Positions 20,204 to 29,651 of a stretch of 64,000 nt of DNA are shown one piece after another. Position numbers and translations under genes: made by a program. Below the pieces are notes generated by a model. The model ran no database searches. It had not been told where the DNA came from and saw only the letters and a program-made list of their open reading frames with translations. The stretch spans positions 3,430,001 to 3,494,000 of the forward strand of contig NC_020888.1 in assembly GCF_000355675.1 (NCBI RefSeq). The letters run 5' to 3'. Every line of letters starts with the position of its first letter. The first letter of the stretch is position 1. Source of the DNA: Thalassolituus oleivorans MIL-1 (lineage in GTDB: Bacteria; Pseudomonadota; Gammaproteobacteria; Pseudomonadales; Oceanobacteraceae).

Positions 20204-21724
20204 ATGATTTACGCAAACCCAGGTCAACCAGACGCTCTTGTTCATTTCCGAAAGCAATACGATAACTTTATTGGTGGCGAATGGGTCGCGCCGGTCAATG
20301 GTCGCTACATGGACAACATCAGCCCCGTAAATGGTGAAGTCTTTTGTACGGTTGCTCGCTCAGATGCCGCCGACATCGAAGTAGCACTCGATGCTGCTCA
20401 TGCCGCGGCAAGCGCATGGGGCAAAACACCTGCGGCAGAACGTTCGAACGTACTATTGCGCATCGCCGATCGCATGGAAAAAAATCTTGAAATGCTCGCC
20501 GTAGCCGAGACATGGGACAACGGTAAAGCGGTACGCGAAACTCTCGCTGCTGATATTCCGCTAGCCATCGACCACTTCCGCTATTTTGCTGGTTGCTTAC
20601 GCGCACAAGAAGGCTCAATGGCTGAGCTAGACGAAACGACAGTGTCGTATCACATTCACGAACCTTTGGGTGTGGTTGGCCAGATCATTCCTTGGAACTT
20701 TCCGATCTTAATGGCGGCATGGAAATTGGGCCCCGCATTGGCGGCTGGTAACTGCGTCATTATGAAACCTGCGGAACAAACCCCAGCGTCAATATTGGTA
20801 TTAGTCGAACTGATTGCTGATTTACTTCCGCCCGGCGTACTCAATATTGTTAATGGTATCGGTGAAGAAGCTGGACAGGCGTTAGCGACGAGTACACGCA
20901 TCGCCAAAATTGCCTTTACCGGTTCTACGCCAGTGGGGCAGCACATACTCAAGTGCGCTGCAGAATCACTCATTCCTAGCACGGTCGAACTGGGTGGTAA
21001 GTCACCTAACATTTATTTTGAAGATGTTATGGCACATGAAGACGATTACCTCAGCAAATGCGTTGAAGGTGTTGTGCTCGCTTTCTTCAACCAAGGTGAA
21101 GTCTGTACCTGCCCATCGCGCGCATTAGTGCACGAAAGCATCTACGACAAATTTATTGCCATGGTGATTAAGCGTGCGCAAACCATAGTGCGCGGCAACC
21201 CGCTGGATACCGAGACTCAAGTCGGCGCTCAAGCGTCAAAAGAACAGTACGACCGTATCATGAGCTATATCGACATCGGCAGAAACGAAGGCGCTGAAAT
21301 TTTGATTGGTGGTGCTGCGGCTTCTTTGGGTGGTGACTTACAAACGGGTTACTACATTCAGCCGACTATTTTTAAAGGCGACAACAAAATGCGCGTCTTC
21401 CAAGAAGAAATTTTTGGCCCGGTAATTAGCGTGACCACCTTCAAAGATGAAGCTGAAGCGCTAGCGATTGCCAACGATACAGAGTTTGGTTTGGGCGCAG
21501 GTGTGTGGACTCGTGATATGAACCGTGCCTATCGTATGGGCCGCAATATTCAGGCCGGTCGAGTGTGGACTAATTGCTATCACGCTTACCCTGCTCATGC
21601 CGCATTTGGTGGTTACAAAAAGTCAGGCATAGGCCGTGAAACTCACAAGATCGCGTTAGAGCATTATCAGCAGACTAAGAACTTGTTGGTGAGTTACAGC
21701 ACCAGTCCTTTAGGCTTTTTCTAG
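20204..21724 (+). CDS. exaC: NAD-dependent aldehyde (acetaldehyde) dehydrogenase, ExaC/AcoD type
   Basis: 506 residues from the ATG at 20204, which has GGAG upstream; the frame stays open further upstream but without a good start. ALDH hallmarks: Asn165 in PWNFP, Glu262 in VELGGKSPN, catalytic Cys301 in [11 protein letters not shown]. Its opening (MIYANPG), [12 protein letters not shown] and C-terminal SPLGFF follow Pseudomonas ExaC, which oxidises acetaldehyde during ethanol growth. It is controlled presumably by the divergent AraC-type gene and ends in its own terminator. Confidence 0.9.
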   Translation: MIYANPGQPDALVHFRKQYDNFIGGEWVAPVNGRYMDNISPVNGEVFCTVARSDAADIEVALDAAHAAASAWGKTPAAERSNVLLRIADRMEKNLEMLAVAETWDNGKAVRETLAADIPLAIDHFRYFAGCLRAQEGSMAELDETTVSYHIHEPLGVVGQIIPWNFPILMAAWKLGPALAAGNCVIMKPAEQTPASILVLVELIADLLPPGVLNIVNGIGEEAGQALATSTRIAKIAFTGSTPVGQHILKCAAESLIPSTVELGGKSPNIYFEDVMAHEDDYLSKCVEGVVLAFFNQGEVCTCPSRALVHESIYDKFIAMVIKRAQTIVRGNPLDTETQVGAQASKEQYDRIMSYIDIGRNEGAEILIGGAAASLGGDLQTGYYIQPTIFKGDNKMRVFQEEIFGPVISVTTFKDEAEALAIANDTEFGLGAGVWTRDMNRAYRMGRNIQAGRVWTNCYHAYPAHAAFGGYKKSGIGRETHKIALEHYQQTKNLLVSYSTSPLGFF

Positions 21725-21765
21725 ACACTTCCTTTGAGCTTTGTCTGAGAGTGATACTCTCCTTT

Positions 21766-21793
21766 GGGCGTCGATTTCGACGCCCCTTTTTTT
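21766..21793 (+). terminator. Rho-independent terminator after the aldehyde dehydrogenase gene
   Basis: GGGCGTCGA (21766-21774), loop TT, TCGACGCCC (21777-21785), then C and seven T residues. It separates the gene from the convergent ATP-grasp gene. Confidence 0.95.
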
Positions 21794-21812
21794 GGCCTCC
21801 CTTCTACTTAAC

Positions 21813-22646
21813 TTACATAGCCTCCGGCTGCTCTGGCCAATCTGGCGTCATGGGTGAAAGAGGGTTATCAGGCTCGTCATCCGACCAAATTCGGCCTAGG
21901 TATTCCATAATCGCATCATCAATTGCTTGCTGTTTACCCGCTAAGCCTTGATTGCCAAAAATGCGATTAAATTCAAACACATACGGATAATGACCTATCA
22001 TAGCAATATCAAATCCGCCGTGATCTATACCTAACCCTAGCGCTAATCGTTCAACCAATGCACAGGCTTCTGGCGGCAAAATCCCAGACTCAACGCTACC
22101 ACCCTTTGCAATGTTATTATAAAAACCTTGCTCAGCTTGCATGCGCCAATAACCACCGACAATCTTATCGCCCACCCACACGATGCGCAGATCACGATCA
22201 ATGGGTAAATATTCTTGTGCATAAATAACGGGAGAAATAGCTAAATAAGCCTGCCAATCTTTTTGTGTTTCAATAAGAAATACACCATCACCCATGCTGC
22301 TTTTAGGAATTTTAGCAACGAAAGGAAGTGGCATTTTCGCCCAAACACTGGCGGCAGCTTCAGGGGTATTAGGCTCTATTAATGTATAAGGAACGTGCTC
22401 AGGCGCTAATAGCTGAAAACACCGAGTCATCTCGACTTTGTCATGACCGATATAATAACTGGCAGGGCTAGGAAAAATTCGAGTTTTTAATCCATAAATT
22501 AATGGATTTATTTGCCAAAACTGTGGAAATAAAACGCCATCTGCTGCTTTAATGGTTTCGGCCTCAGCCAGCATGCGCTCAGGTTTAATATAAGATACGC
22601 CATTAAGGTGCAAGGTACGTAAAGCATCAAATGATAAAAAACGCAT
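21813..22646 (-). CDS. RimK-like ATP-grasp family protein
   Basis: 277 residues. The pattern is ATP-grasp: FVAKIPKSSMGDGV (ATP-contacting lysine and glycine loop), AQEYLPIDRDLRIVWVGDKIVGGYWR (RimK-like), and a metal-binding acidic/Asn pair in VFEFNRIFGNQGL. Such enzymes ligate carboxylates to amines via acyl phosphate, here with unknown partners. The N-terminal 90 residues form a preceding domain. It is divergent from puuE, but no functional link to purine breakdown is evident. Confidence 0.75.
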   Translation of the reverse strand: MRFLSFDALRTLHLNGVSYIKPERMLAEAETIKAADGVLFPQFWQINPLIYGLKTRIFPSPASYYIGHDKVEMTRCFQLLAPEHVPYTLIEPNTPEAAASVWAKMPLPFVAKIPKSSMGDGVFLIETQKDWQAYLAISPVIYAQEYLPIDRDLRIVWVGDKIVGGYWRMQAEQGFYNNIAKGGSVESGILPPEACALVERLALGLGIDHGGFDIAMIGHYPYVFEFNRIFGNQGLAGKQQAIDDAIMEYLGRIWSDDEPDNPLSPMTPDWPEQPEAM

Positions 22647-22875
22647 GATTGGAATGGCAGTGATAAAAAGGCGGCCATCATATGCCGACTTTTACAGTAA
22701 GAAAGTGAATTTTTTCACTGCCGACGATGAAAACTTTTCACGCATGTTTTAAAGCTGCCAATCCGGTCTTTACCTATGGGCATGTTCTTCTGCTGATACT
22801 AGACTAACACTATGATTCTAAAGAAATATATAAAGAATTCTTAGGTAATGTTTCACCGAATAGTTGAGTGAATTT

Positions 22876-23775
22876 ATGAATTATCCCCGCGACATGATTG
22901 GCTATGGCAGCCAACCGCCCCATCCGCAATGGCCGAATAAAGCACGCATTGCCGTGCAATTTGTTATTAATTATGAAGAAGGCGGTGAGAACTGTATTTT
23001 GCATGGAGATCTTGCCTCCGAAGCCTTTTTATCCGAAATCGTCGGTGCCCAAGCGCTTAATGGCGTGCGCCACATGAATATGGAATCTATTTACGAATAC
23101 GGCAGTCGTAAAGGATTTTGGCGTTTGCATAAAATGTTCACTGAACGCAACATGCCAACGACTGTATTTGGTGTTGCCATGGCGCTAGAGCGAAATCCAG
23201 ATGCCGTGCAAGCCATGCTGGATGCCAACTGGGAAATTGCTAGTCATGGCCTCCGTTGGATTGATTACCAGTACATTAGCGAAGACGTCGAGCGCGAGCA
23301 TATACGCCAGGCGATTGACATTCATACCCGTGTTACCGGCAAAGCTCCCGAAGGCTGGTACACCGGACGCATGAGTCCAAATACTCGCCGCTTAGTATGC
23401 GAGCATAATTTTTTATACGACGCCGATAGCTATGCCGATGAACTGCCTTACTGGGTAGAAGAAAATGGCAAGCCGCACTTAGTTGTACCCTACACGCTAG
23501 ACGCCAACGATATGCGTTTTGCGAGTGCCCAAGGATTTAACAGTGGCGACCAGTTTTTTAGCTATTTAAAAGATAGTTTCGATGTGCTGTATGCCGAAGG
23601 CGAAACTGCTCCAGCCATGTTAAGCATTGGTTTACATTGTCGTTTAGTTGGTCGCCCCGGACGCGCTGCAGCACTAGCACGCTTTCTAGATTATGTGCAG
23701 CAGCATAACGACGTTTGGGTGTGTACCCGCGCTGATATTGCTCGTCACTGGCACACACACTTTCCAGCAAAATAA
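22876..23775 (+). CDS. puuE: Allantoinase PuuE (polysaccharide-deacetylase-like)
   Basis: 299 residues from the ATG at 22876; a TTG four codons upstream is less likely. It starts YPRDMIGYGSQPPHPQWP, typical of PuuE, and keeps VNYEEGGE-like and ASHGLRWIDYQ segments of the NodB-type fold. It hydrolyses allantoin to allantoate and is unrelated to the metal amidohydrolase AllB. It is the only ring-degrading gene on this strand and converges with puuD (24-base gap), yet completes the pathway of that operon. Confidence 0.93.
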   Translation: MNYPRDMIGYGSQPPHPQWPNKARIAVQFVINYEEGGENCILHGDLASEAFLSEIVGAQALNGVRHMNMESIYEYGSRKGFWRLHKMFTERNMPTTVFGVAMALERNPDAVQAMLDANWEIASHGLRWIDYQYISEDVEREHIRQAIDIHTRVTGKAPEGWYTGRMSPNTRRLVCEHNFLYDADSYADELPYWVEENGKPHLVVPYTLDANDMRFASAQGFNSGDQFFSYLKDSFDVLYAEGETAPAMLSIGLHCRLVGRPGRAAALARFLDYVQQHNDVWVCTRADIARHWHTHFPAK

Positions 23776-23799
23776 TTTCAAAAAATAATTAATTCAGGG

Positions 23800-24975
23800 C
23801 TAACGTGTTAGCCACTGAATTAATTCTGAACGCTCTTGCTCAGTCATACCCTTCATATTACCCAACGGCATATAACCCGTTTGTAAGGCCGTAACAATTC
23901 GCGGGCTAAATTGCTGCAACTGCTCGACGTGGGCTAATACGATACCAGCGGGAGCCGTAGCAAATCCCGCTTGTGTCGGCACATCCGCGTGGCAGCCGGC
24001 ACAATGCACCTGAACTAACGCTAGCGCTTGCGTATCGTTGATAACAGCAGCGGTCGACGCTTGGCGCAAATGCATAGGTGTCATCCAAGCAGCAACTAAC
24101 AGCAAACCAATTATGCCAACGACTAAAATCCATGGCTTATGTTGATCTTGATGTTTTAAATTAAAGTAATGACGAACAAATGCAGCTAAACCACCAATTG
24201 CTGCCAGCACTAACCAAGGGTATTCATGTCCGTAGGTCATAGGATAGTGATTGCTGATCATTAAAAAGATCAAAGGCAATGTGAAATAGTTATTGTGCGT
24301 AGAACGCAGCTTAGCGAACGCCGCATATTCGGCATTCGGAACTTCCCCCGCTTCCACTGCGCGCACAAGTTCGCACTGGGCAGGCATAATGCCGAGTTTC
24401 ACATTACCGACCATAATCGTGCCGATTAAAGCACCGATATGCAGATAGGCGGCACGATCGCTGAATATCTGATCAAGCGCCCAAGCCGAAAATACCAACA
24501 GCGAGAATAGAATCGCGCCAAACACTCGTGGCCAATGTCGCAAGGCACTGCGTACCATCACTTCGTAAATACCGACGCCAGCGAGTAGAAATCCAAGGCT
24601 TATGCCGATACCATGAACCTGTGTTAGTACCATCTTTTGCGGATCTAATAAGTATTGATTAGCACCCCAGTAATAAATAATGGCTAATAAAGAAAAACCC
24701 GTTAACCAAGTCGTGTAGGCTTCCCATTTAAACCAATGGAGTTTCTTCGGCATGGTTTGTGGACCAAGCTGGTACTTAGCGACTTCATAAAAGCCGCCAC
24801 CGTGAATTGCCCACAAATCACCTTTAATCCCCTTTTCTTTTTTCCACTCCGGCGGTTCGCGCAAACTTAAATCGAGCCAAATAAAGTAAAAAGAAGCACC
24901 AATCCAAGCGATACCGGCAATGACGTGAAACCAACGAAAAAACAAACTCAGCCATTCGAAGATGTATGCTTCCAT
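23800..24975 (-). CDS. puuD: Urate hydroxylase PuuD (membrane, cytochrome c-fused urate oxidase)
   Basis: 391 residues. About eight membrane helices fill residues 1-310. A C-terminal cytochrome c domain carries CAGCH at 325-329 and a probable distal Met in GYMPLGNM. The family oxidises urate to 5-hydroxyisourate and passes electrons to the respiratory chain instead of forming H2O2. It is the last gene of the nine-gene operon, its ATG overlapping the guaD stop by one base. UraH and UraD, encoded upstream, act next. Confidence 0.95.
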   Translation of the reverse strand: MEAYIFEWLSLFFRWFHVIAGIAWIGASFYFIWLDLSLREPPEWKKEKGIKGDLWAIHGGGFYEVAKYQLGPQTMPKKLHWFKWEAYTTWLTGFSLLAIIYYWGANQYLLDPQKMVLTQVHGIGISLGFLLAGVGIYEVMVRSALRHWPRVFGAILFSLLVFSAWALDQIFSDRAAYLHIGALIGTIMVGNVKLGIMPAQCELVRAVEAGEVPNAEYAAFAKLRSTHNNYFTLPLIFLMISNHYPMTYGHEYPWLVLAAIGGLAAFVRHYFNLKHQDQHKPWILVVGIIGLLLVAAWMTPMHLRQASTAAVINDTQALALVQVHCAGCHADVPTQAGFATAPAGIVLAHVEQLQQFSPRIVTALQTGYMPLGNMKGMTEQERSELIQWLTR

Positions 24976-26306
24976 TAGTTCGACAACTCCTTATTGCTAA
25001 CTTTTCGGTACAGGCATTGGCCAGCAACGAACGTAGCGGCAATGGCTCGGTCATCGCCTAGTACCATTAAAGCAAATAAGCGTTCTTCTATGGTGTGGCA
25101 GGTACTTTGTCGGCGCTGCATTAATGGCGTGGCATTTAGATCAAGGACGATAAAATCCGCTTCGTTACCTGAATTAAAACTACCAATACAGTGATCTAAC
25201 CCGAGAACTTGGGCATTGCCTTGAGTTACCCGATAAAAAGCTTCATGGGCGCTCAGGCTGGTGCCGTTTAACTGGCAAATTTTGTACGCTTCGCTCAATG
25301 TCTGCAGCATCGACATACTCGTGCCACCACCCACATCAGAGGCTAAGCCAACACTGACCGGATGCGGCTGTTTATGTAAGCGAAATAAACCGCTGCCTAA
25401 AAACAAATTCGACGTTGGACAAAAGGCAAGGTGGCTACCGCTTTCACTCAATCGTTGATAATCGGTATCGGTAAGATGTACCCCATGCGCAAAAACACTG
25501 CGCGGCCCTAATAAACCATAATAATCATACACATCGAGATAGCTGGCGCGTTCGGGGAATAGCTCTTCAACAAAAGCAATTTCGTCGAGATTTTCAGCTA
25601 AGTGAGTTTGCAAGGTGACGGTCGGATATTCTTTTAAAAGTTGCCCAGCAACCTCCAATTGCTCGCGCGTCGACGTAATCGCAAAGCGCGGGGTTACGGC
25701 ATACTGTTGGCGACCTTTACCATGCCAGCGCTCTATAAGTTCTCGCGACTGCGTAAGACTGCTATCAGCCGTATCACACAATGCATGTGGCGCATTGCGA
25801 TCCATCATCACTTTACCGCAGATCATACGCATATTGCGTTGGTGACTGGCGCTAAAGAAAGCGTCCACCGATTGTGGATGTACGGTGCCAAAAACGAGCG
25901 CCGTGGTTGTGCCATTGCGGGCAAGTTCATCCAAAAAAAAGTCAGCGGTAGCCGCGGCATATTGCTCATCAGCAAACGCCTGCTCAGCCGGAAAGGTGTA
26001 ATTATTTAACCAATCAAGTAATTGTTCACCATACGAAGCGATGACATCCACTTGCGGATAATGAATATGAGTATCGATCATGCCCGGCATAATTAAGGCA
26101 TTGTCGTAGGTCTTAATCTCAATACCCGGATAATTTGCTAATACCGATTCTGCATCACCACAAGCAACAACGCGTCCGCTATCGGTATCAATAGCTAAAG
26201 CGCCATCGGGAAAATAATGTGGCTGAAAAGCATGTGTAGATGATAAGTCTGCTGATGAAGAGGCGGTATAATGCAAAACCGCGGCGCAGTGTGCCTGCAA
26301 GGTCAT
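24975..26306 (-). CDS. guaD: Guanine deaminase
   Basis: 443 residues, amidohydrolase fold. The metal-binding HxH lies in PGMIDTHIHYPQ. Guanine-deaminase features LLDWLNNYTFPAE, HLAENLDEI, FAHGVHL and ASDVGGGTSMSML follow in order. It deaminates guanine to xanthine, the substrate of the xanthine dehydrogenase in the same operon. Its start overlaps the allA stop by four bases (ATGA). Confidence 0.95.
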   Translation of the reverse strand: MTLQAHCAAVLHYTASSSADLSSTHAFQPHYFPDGALAIDTDSGRVVACGDAESVLANYPGIEIKTYDNALIMPGMIDTHIHYPQVDVIASYGEQLLDWLNNYTFPAEQAFADEQYAAATADFFLDELARNGTTTALVFGTVHPQSVDAFFSASHQRNMRMICGKVMMDRNAPHALCDTADSSLTQSRELIERWHGKGRQQYAVTPRFAITSTREQLEVAGQLLKEYPTVTLQTHLAENLDEIAFVEELFPERASYLDVYDYYGLLGPRSVFAHGVHLTDTDYQRLSESGSHLAFCPTSNLFLGSGLFRLHKQPHPVSVGLASDVGGGTSMSMLQTLSEAYKICQLNGTSLSAHEAFYRVTQGNAQVLGLDHCIGSFNSGNEADFIVLDLNATPLMQRRQSTCHTIEERLFALMVLGDDRAIAATFVAGQCLYRKVSNKELSN

Positions 26307-26818
26307 TCAGAATGACTCCTGTATTCGCTAATAGTAATTTCAACATCATCGCTGAAAGAGTGTTCGTCTAAATTATTACCGTGCCCCACTCGATCAACCA
26401 CCCAAAAATTACGCACCGCCTCTAACGACAACAGCGGAAAATGCCAAGTACCTGCATGGTAATTAACACCCTGCCCCTGAACACTAAATAGGCGCAAAGT
26501 ATCTGGATCCGGCGCATTGTCACCTAAGCACACCAAAACCAAATAAGGTTGATCGTCACAGGGGAAAAATGCCTGACTACCGAGCGGATGACGTTCCATC
26601 ATAGTAATCTTCATAGGCAGGCTGCGCGGTTGCGCCTGAAATACACTGATAATGGCCTCGCCGTCATTACGCTCTACCGTGGCTTGGCGATGAAATCTTT
26701 GTGTAGTGCCACCATTAATAGGATAGGAGGCACCATTCGCACTAATGACCTCGCCGAATTGAGCAAAACGACTAGCCGTTAATGGCTCGGGCAATAAATC
26801 AATCTTCCGCATCCTCAA
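26303..26818 (-). CDS. allA: Ureidoglycolate lyase
   Basis: 171 residues, matching AllA length. The conserved core YLVLVCLGDNAPD and the cupin-like GVNYHAGTWHFPLLSL with a metal-binding His pair are present. It splits ureidoglycolate to glyoxylate and urea, the final step here. It overlaps uraH (ATGA) and guaD (ATGA). No urease genes are in the window, so urea is either excreted or used by enzymes encoded elsewhere. Confidence 0.95.
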   Translation of the reverse strand: MRMRKIDLLPEPLTASRFAQFGEVISANGASYPINGGTTQRFHRQATVERNDGEAIISVFQAQPRSLPMKITMMERHPLGSQAFFPCDDQPYLVLVCLGDNAPDPDTLRLFSVQGQGVNYHAGTWHFPLLSLEAVRNFWVVDRVGHGNNLDEHSFSDDVEITISEYRSHSE

Positions 26819-27159
26819 GAGCCTCTGTACGTCGAATAACCATTCGCCGTAATCAGCAAAGGAATGTGGTAATGCTGATTTGCATCTGTCACGGTGAAAT
26901 AAATATCAACTCGCGGATATAACGTCGCGACTTTTTGTCGTTGAAAATATTCTTTAACTTCAAACTCAATACGGTAATCACCGCATAAACGCTCTTGATT
27001 GCCTAGCCAATAATTAATGCGGCCGTCTTGATCAGTGGTGGCTTCTGCGACGGCTTCCCAAGTGCCATTGCGCTCCATCCACAAACGCACCGTCACATCG
27101 GCGGCGGGTTTACCTAAGTTGGTATCAAGAATATGAGTGGTAATAGGGCTTCGCTGCAT
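26815..27159 (-). CDS. uraH: 5-Hydroxyisourate hydrolase (transthyretin-like)
   Basis: 114 residues. It has the N-terminal THILDTNLGKPA with active-site His9 and the diagnostic C-terminal YRGS tetrapeptide of bacterial HIU hydrolases. It has no signal peptide, so it is cytoplasmic. It hydrolyses 5-hydroxyisourate from PuuD to OHCU. It lies 15 bases after uraD and overlaps allA by four bases. Confidence 0.96.
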   Translation of the reverse strand: MQRSPITTHILDTNLGKPAADVTVRLWMERNGTWEAVAEATTDQDGRINYWLGNQERLCGDYRIEFEVKEYFQRQKVATLYPRVDIYFTVTDANQHYHIPLLITANGYSTYRGS

Positions 27160-27174
27160 CGTTTTACTCCAACC

Positions 27175-27702
27175 TTAATTCACGCTACTGCCTAGCAATT
27201 TATTTAATCTAATGGCGGTAATTAACGCCTGATTTTCTGCAGCATTACGTACTTCTTGCACATGACTATTTGGCAAACGCTGCTGTAATAACGTCAGCAT
27301 TTCTTCTGCACTTTTACCGGTAGCACAAACGATAAAAATAAAACCAAATTTATCTTCATAGGCTTTATTTCCCGCAGCCAATGCCTCAAGTACACTGTCG
27401 TCTGCTTGATGAGCGCCCTGCTGCTCGTTTGCCGCTAATGCGTGGGTGTCTGCATACTTAGCCCGTAACGAGCTGACATCACCGATTTTCGGGTGCGCAC
27501 TGAAGGCTTCCATAAAATCGCCTTCATGCAGGTTCCACCACACATCTTCGGCTTTCTTTAATAACTGCTCGATGGAGGTAAATGGTCGTGCATTCACCAA
27601 TGCCAACACCCAAGCTTCTGCTGCGCAGCAACGACGCAACGCAATCGCGGCTTCGCGATCAGGCAAGCTATTTAATTCATCGAGCGTTAACTTGGTCGCC
27701 AT
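27175..27702 (-). CDS. uraD: 2-Oxo-4-hydroxy-4-carboxy-5-ureidoimidazoline (OHCU) decarboxylase
   Basis: 175 residues from the ATG at 27702, 4 bases after alc. AGAGGAG inside the end of alc fits this start better than one ten codons upstream. Catalytic His is in SAHPKIGD, and later FGFIFIVCATGKSAEEML matches the family. It decarboxylates OHCU to S-allantoin. Confidence 0.95.
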   Translation of the reverse strand: MATKLTLDELNSLPDREAAIALRRCCAAEAWVLALVNARPFTSIEQLLKKAEDVWWNLHEGDFMEAFSAHPKIGDVSSLRAKYADTHALAANEQQGAHQADDSVLEALAAGNKAYEDKFGFIFIVCATGKSAEEMLTLLQQRLPNSHVQEVRNAAENQALITAIRLNKLLGSSVN

Positions 27703-27706
27703 TGCT

Positions 27707-28705
27707 TCACTCCTCTGACACTGGATAGCCAATCACTCGTAATCGACTAACGCCACCATCAGGATAAATACTCAGGCGAATATGGGTGAATACTTGCTCA
27801 GTGTTAATAACTTCGTTTCGGTAAAAATGCTCAGAGTCAGCGCTGAGTAATTGTCGTTCGATTACAGGTTGCCAGGCGCTATCAGGATGAACTTCGCCAC
27901 TCGGCATATAGAGCGCATCTAAAGTGAATGAATGAGGGAAATTGCCCTTAAAGTACGCGGTATCAACACATACTTTATGCAAAGTACCAGGAGCCGCTAA
28001 GGCAATAATGATCCAGTCGGTTTCTCGGCCACCGCGACGGCGTTTTGTTTCCCAGCCATCGCCCATATTGACGCCTCGACCCGGCATTAATAAATTATTC
28101 ATTGAGCTAAAAAACATATCACTGCACATTAACGGCCGAGCACCATTGTTAACTGCTGCCAGATCAACGGGTTCGTTCGGTAGTAGCCAATCTTTATTGA
28201 GAACAGCTTTGCCATAAACGCGTAAACGAGCAACGCCACCGTCAGGAAAGATATTTAATCGCAGATGGCTCCAAACCGAATCTGCGCCGTGACCAACATC
28301 AATAAAGTTGTCGCTGTCGGGCTGAACATCAAGCTGCTCGATCAACATGGTCCATTCGGTATCTGCGTTTGGTGTCTCAGCGGAGTAACAAGCTTCAATG
28401 GAAATCTGTTTCGGCGCGTTACCGGCAAAAAAACGTGTACAAACATTAAAGCCAACAATATTCCCAGCGGCACCTAAGCGTAATATGGCCCAATCGTGGC
28501 CTTCTTCGCGCTTACGTCGACTTTCCCAACCATCCATCCATTTACCACGGTCGGTATATTTACCGTCGATAAATACCGGTGCTTCGGGTTTGATTAAATT
28601 CTCCATTTCGGCAAAAAAATCATCGCTCGATTGCAGTACTTGTCCGCCTAATTGACGACTCGCTAAATCCACCCATTGTGTATAGGGATGTACTTCATTC
28701 TTCAT
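27707..28705 (-). CDS. alc: Allantoicase
   Basis: 332 residues formed by two tandem jelly-roll repeats, visible as paired motifs: GKWMDGWESRRKREEGHDWAI with GDGWETKRRRGGRETDWII, and twice IFPDGG/IYPDGGVxRLRV. It hydrolyses allantoate to ureidoglycolate and urea, linking PuuE to AllA. It overlaps xdhC by 11 bases. Confidence 0.96.
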   Translation of the reverse strand: MKNEVHPYTQWVDLASRQLGGQVLQSSDDFFAEMENLIKPEAPVFIDGKYTDRGKWMDGWESRRKREEGHDWAILRLGAAGNIVGFNVCTRFFAGNAPKQISIEACYSAETPNADTEWTMLIEQLDVQPDSDNFIDVGHGADSVWSHLRLNIFPDGGVARLRVYGKAVLNKDWLLPNEPVDLAAVNNGARPLMCSDMFFSSMNNLLMPGRGVNMGDGWETKRRRGGRETDWIIIALAAPGTLHKVCVDTAYFKGNFPHSFTLDALYMPSGEVHPDSAWQPVIERQLLSADSEHFYRNEVINTEQVFTHIRLSIYPDGGVSRLRVIGYPVSEE

Positions 28706-29651
28706 AAAAAGGACCTGCCGTCACCGCGAGCGGTAAAGTTGAAATTTCAGTTGTTGGATTTGTACTCGTCGTCGATTTTCGTAACGCCATCCAATGTTCG
28801 TTTGCGCGTAGCTCTTTTGCCGAAATACCTTGATGCAAGCTGCGATCCTGCTGCCCATGATGCAAGGCTATCAACTGGGCACTAATGGATACTGCGACCT
28901 CCATTGGCAATTTACCAAGAATATCGGCATGACCTATGGGCATAGTCACGGTTGCGATTTGCTCTGGGCTAAAGCCTTGATGGCGCAAACGTTGAGTAAA
29001 TCGAGCTTGCTTAGTATCCGAGCCAATACAACCAACAAAGCTGCAATCTCCACGCGTTAACGCCGCGACCAGCAGGTCGAAATCGAGCTGATGATTATGA
29101 GTAAGAATGACTAGCTGCGCGCCGCTCGGTAGAGCATTGAGTGACGCCACGGGGTCGTCACTGACTAAGATTTTAATGTTGCTATTAAGAGTAGATTGCG
29201 GTGGAAACTCTAACGAATGCGCGAGTTTAAACTGCTCTTCACGGCTATCAATCCAGTGCACTTGAATCGGTAAGTGTTGAACAATCGTCATTAACGCACG
29301 CGCGACATGACCTGCACCAAATACCGCTAGCACAGGACGTTGCGCACAAAAGGATTCCAATAAAACACTGACACTACCGCCACAACATTGCCCTGCTTGC
29401 GCCGCCAGAGGAATCATTTCTAGACTTTGAGTTGATGTGTTTTGCAACAATAACTGCCGTGCTTTCTGGCTGAGTAAAAACTCCAGTTCACCGCCGCCTA
29501 ACGTATCGAATTGCTCATCGGCGGTAATGATCATTTTACTGCCTGGATCTCGCGGTGCCGATCCTGCTCGACCAATAATAGTCGCAATCACATAAGCGCA
29601 GCCTTGTTGCTCGCAATAGGCAAGCGCTTGCTGCCAAGTTCTTGGTTTCAT
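28695..29651 (-). CDS. xdhC: XdhC, xanthine dehydrogenase molybdenum-cofactor maturation chaperone
   Basis: 318 residues. The N-terminal XdhC/CoxI domain has VIATIIGRAGSAPRDPGSKM and LGGGELEF. A C-terminal Rossmann region has VFGAGHVARAL and FVGCIGSDTKQARF. It binds and sulfurates the molybdenum cofactor and inserts it into XdhB. It overlaps xdhB by four bases and alc by 11 bases, ensuring coupled expression. Confidence 0.94.
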   Translation of the reverse strand: MKPRTWQQALAYCEQQGCAYVIATIIGRAGSAPRDPGSKMIITADEQFDTLGGGELEFLLSQKARQLLLQNTSTQSLEMIPLAAQAGQCCGGSVSVLLESFCAQRPVLAVFGAGHVARALMTIVQHLPIQVHWIDSREEQFKLAHSLEFPPQSTLNSNIKILVSDDPVASLNALPSGAQLVILTHNHQLDFDLLVAALTRGDCSFVGCIGSDTKQARFTQRLRHQGFSPEQIATVTMPIGHADILGKLPMEVAVSISAQLIALHHGQQDRSLHQGISAKELRANEHWMALRKSTTSTNPTTEISTLPLAVTAGPFYEE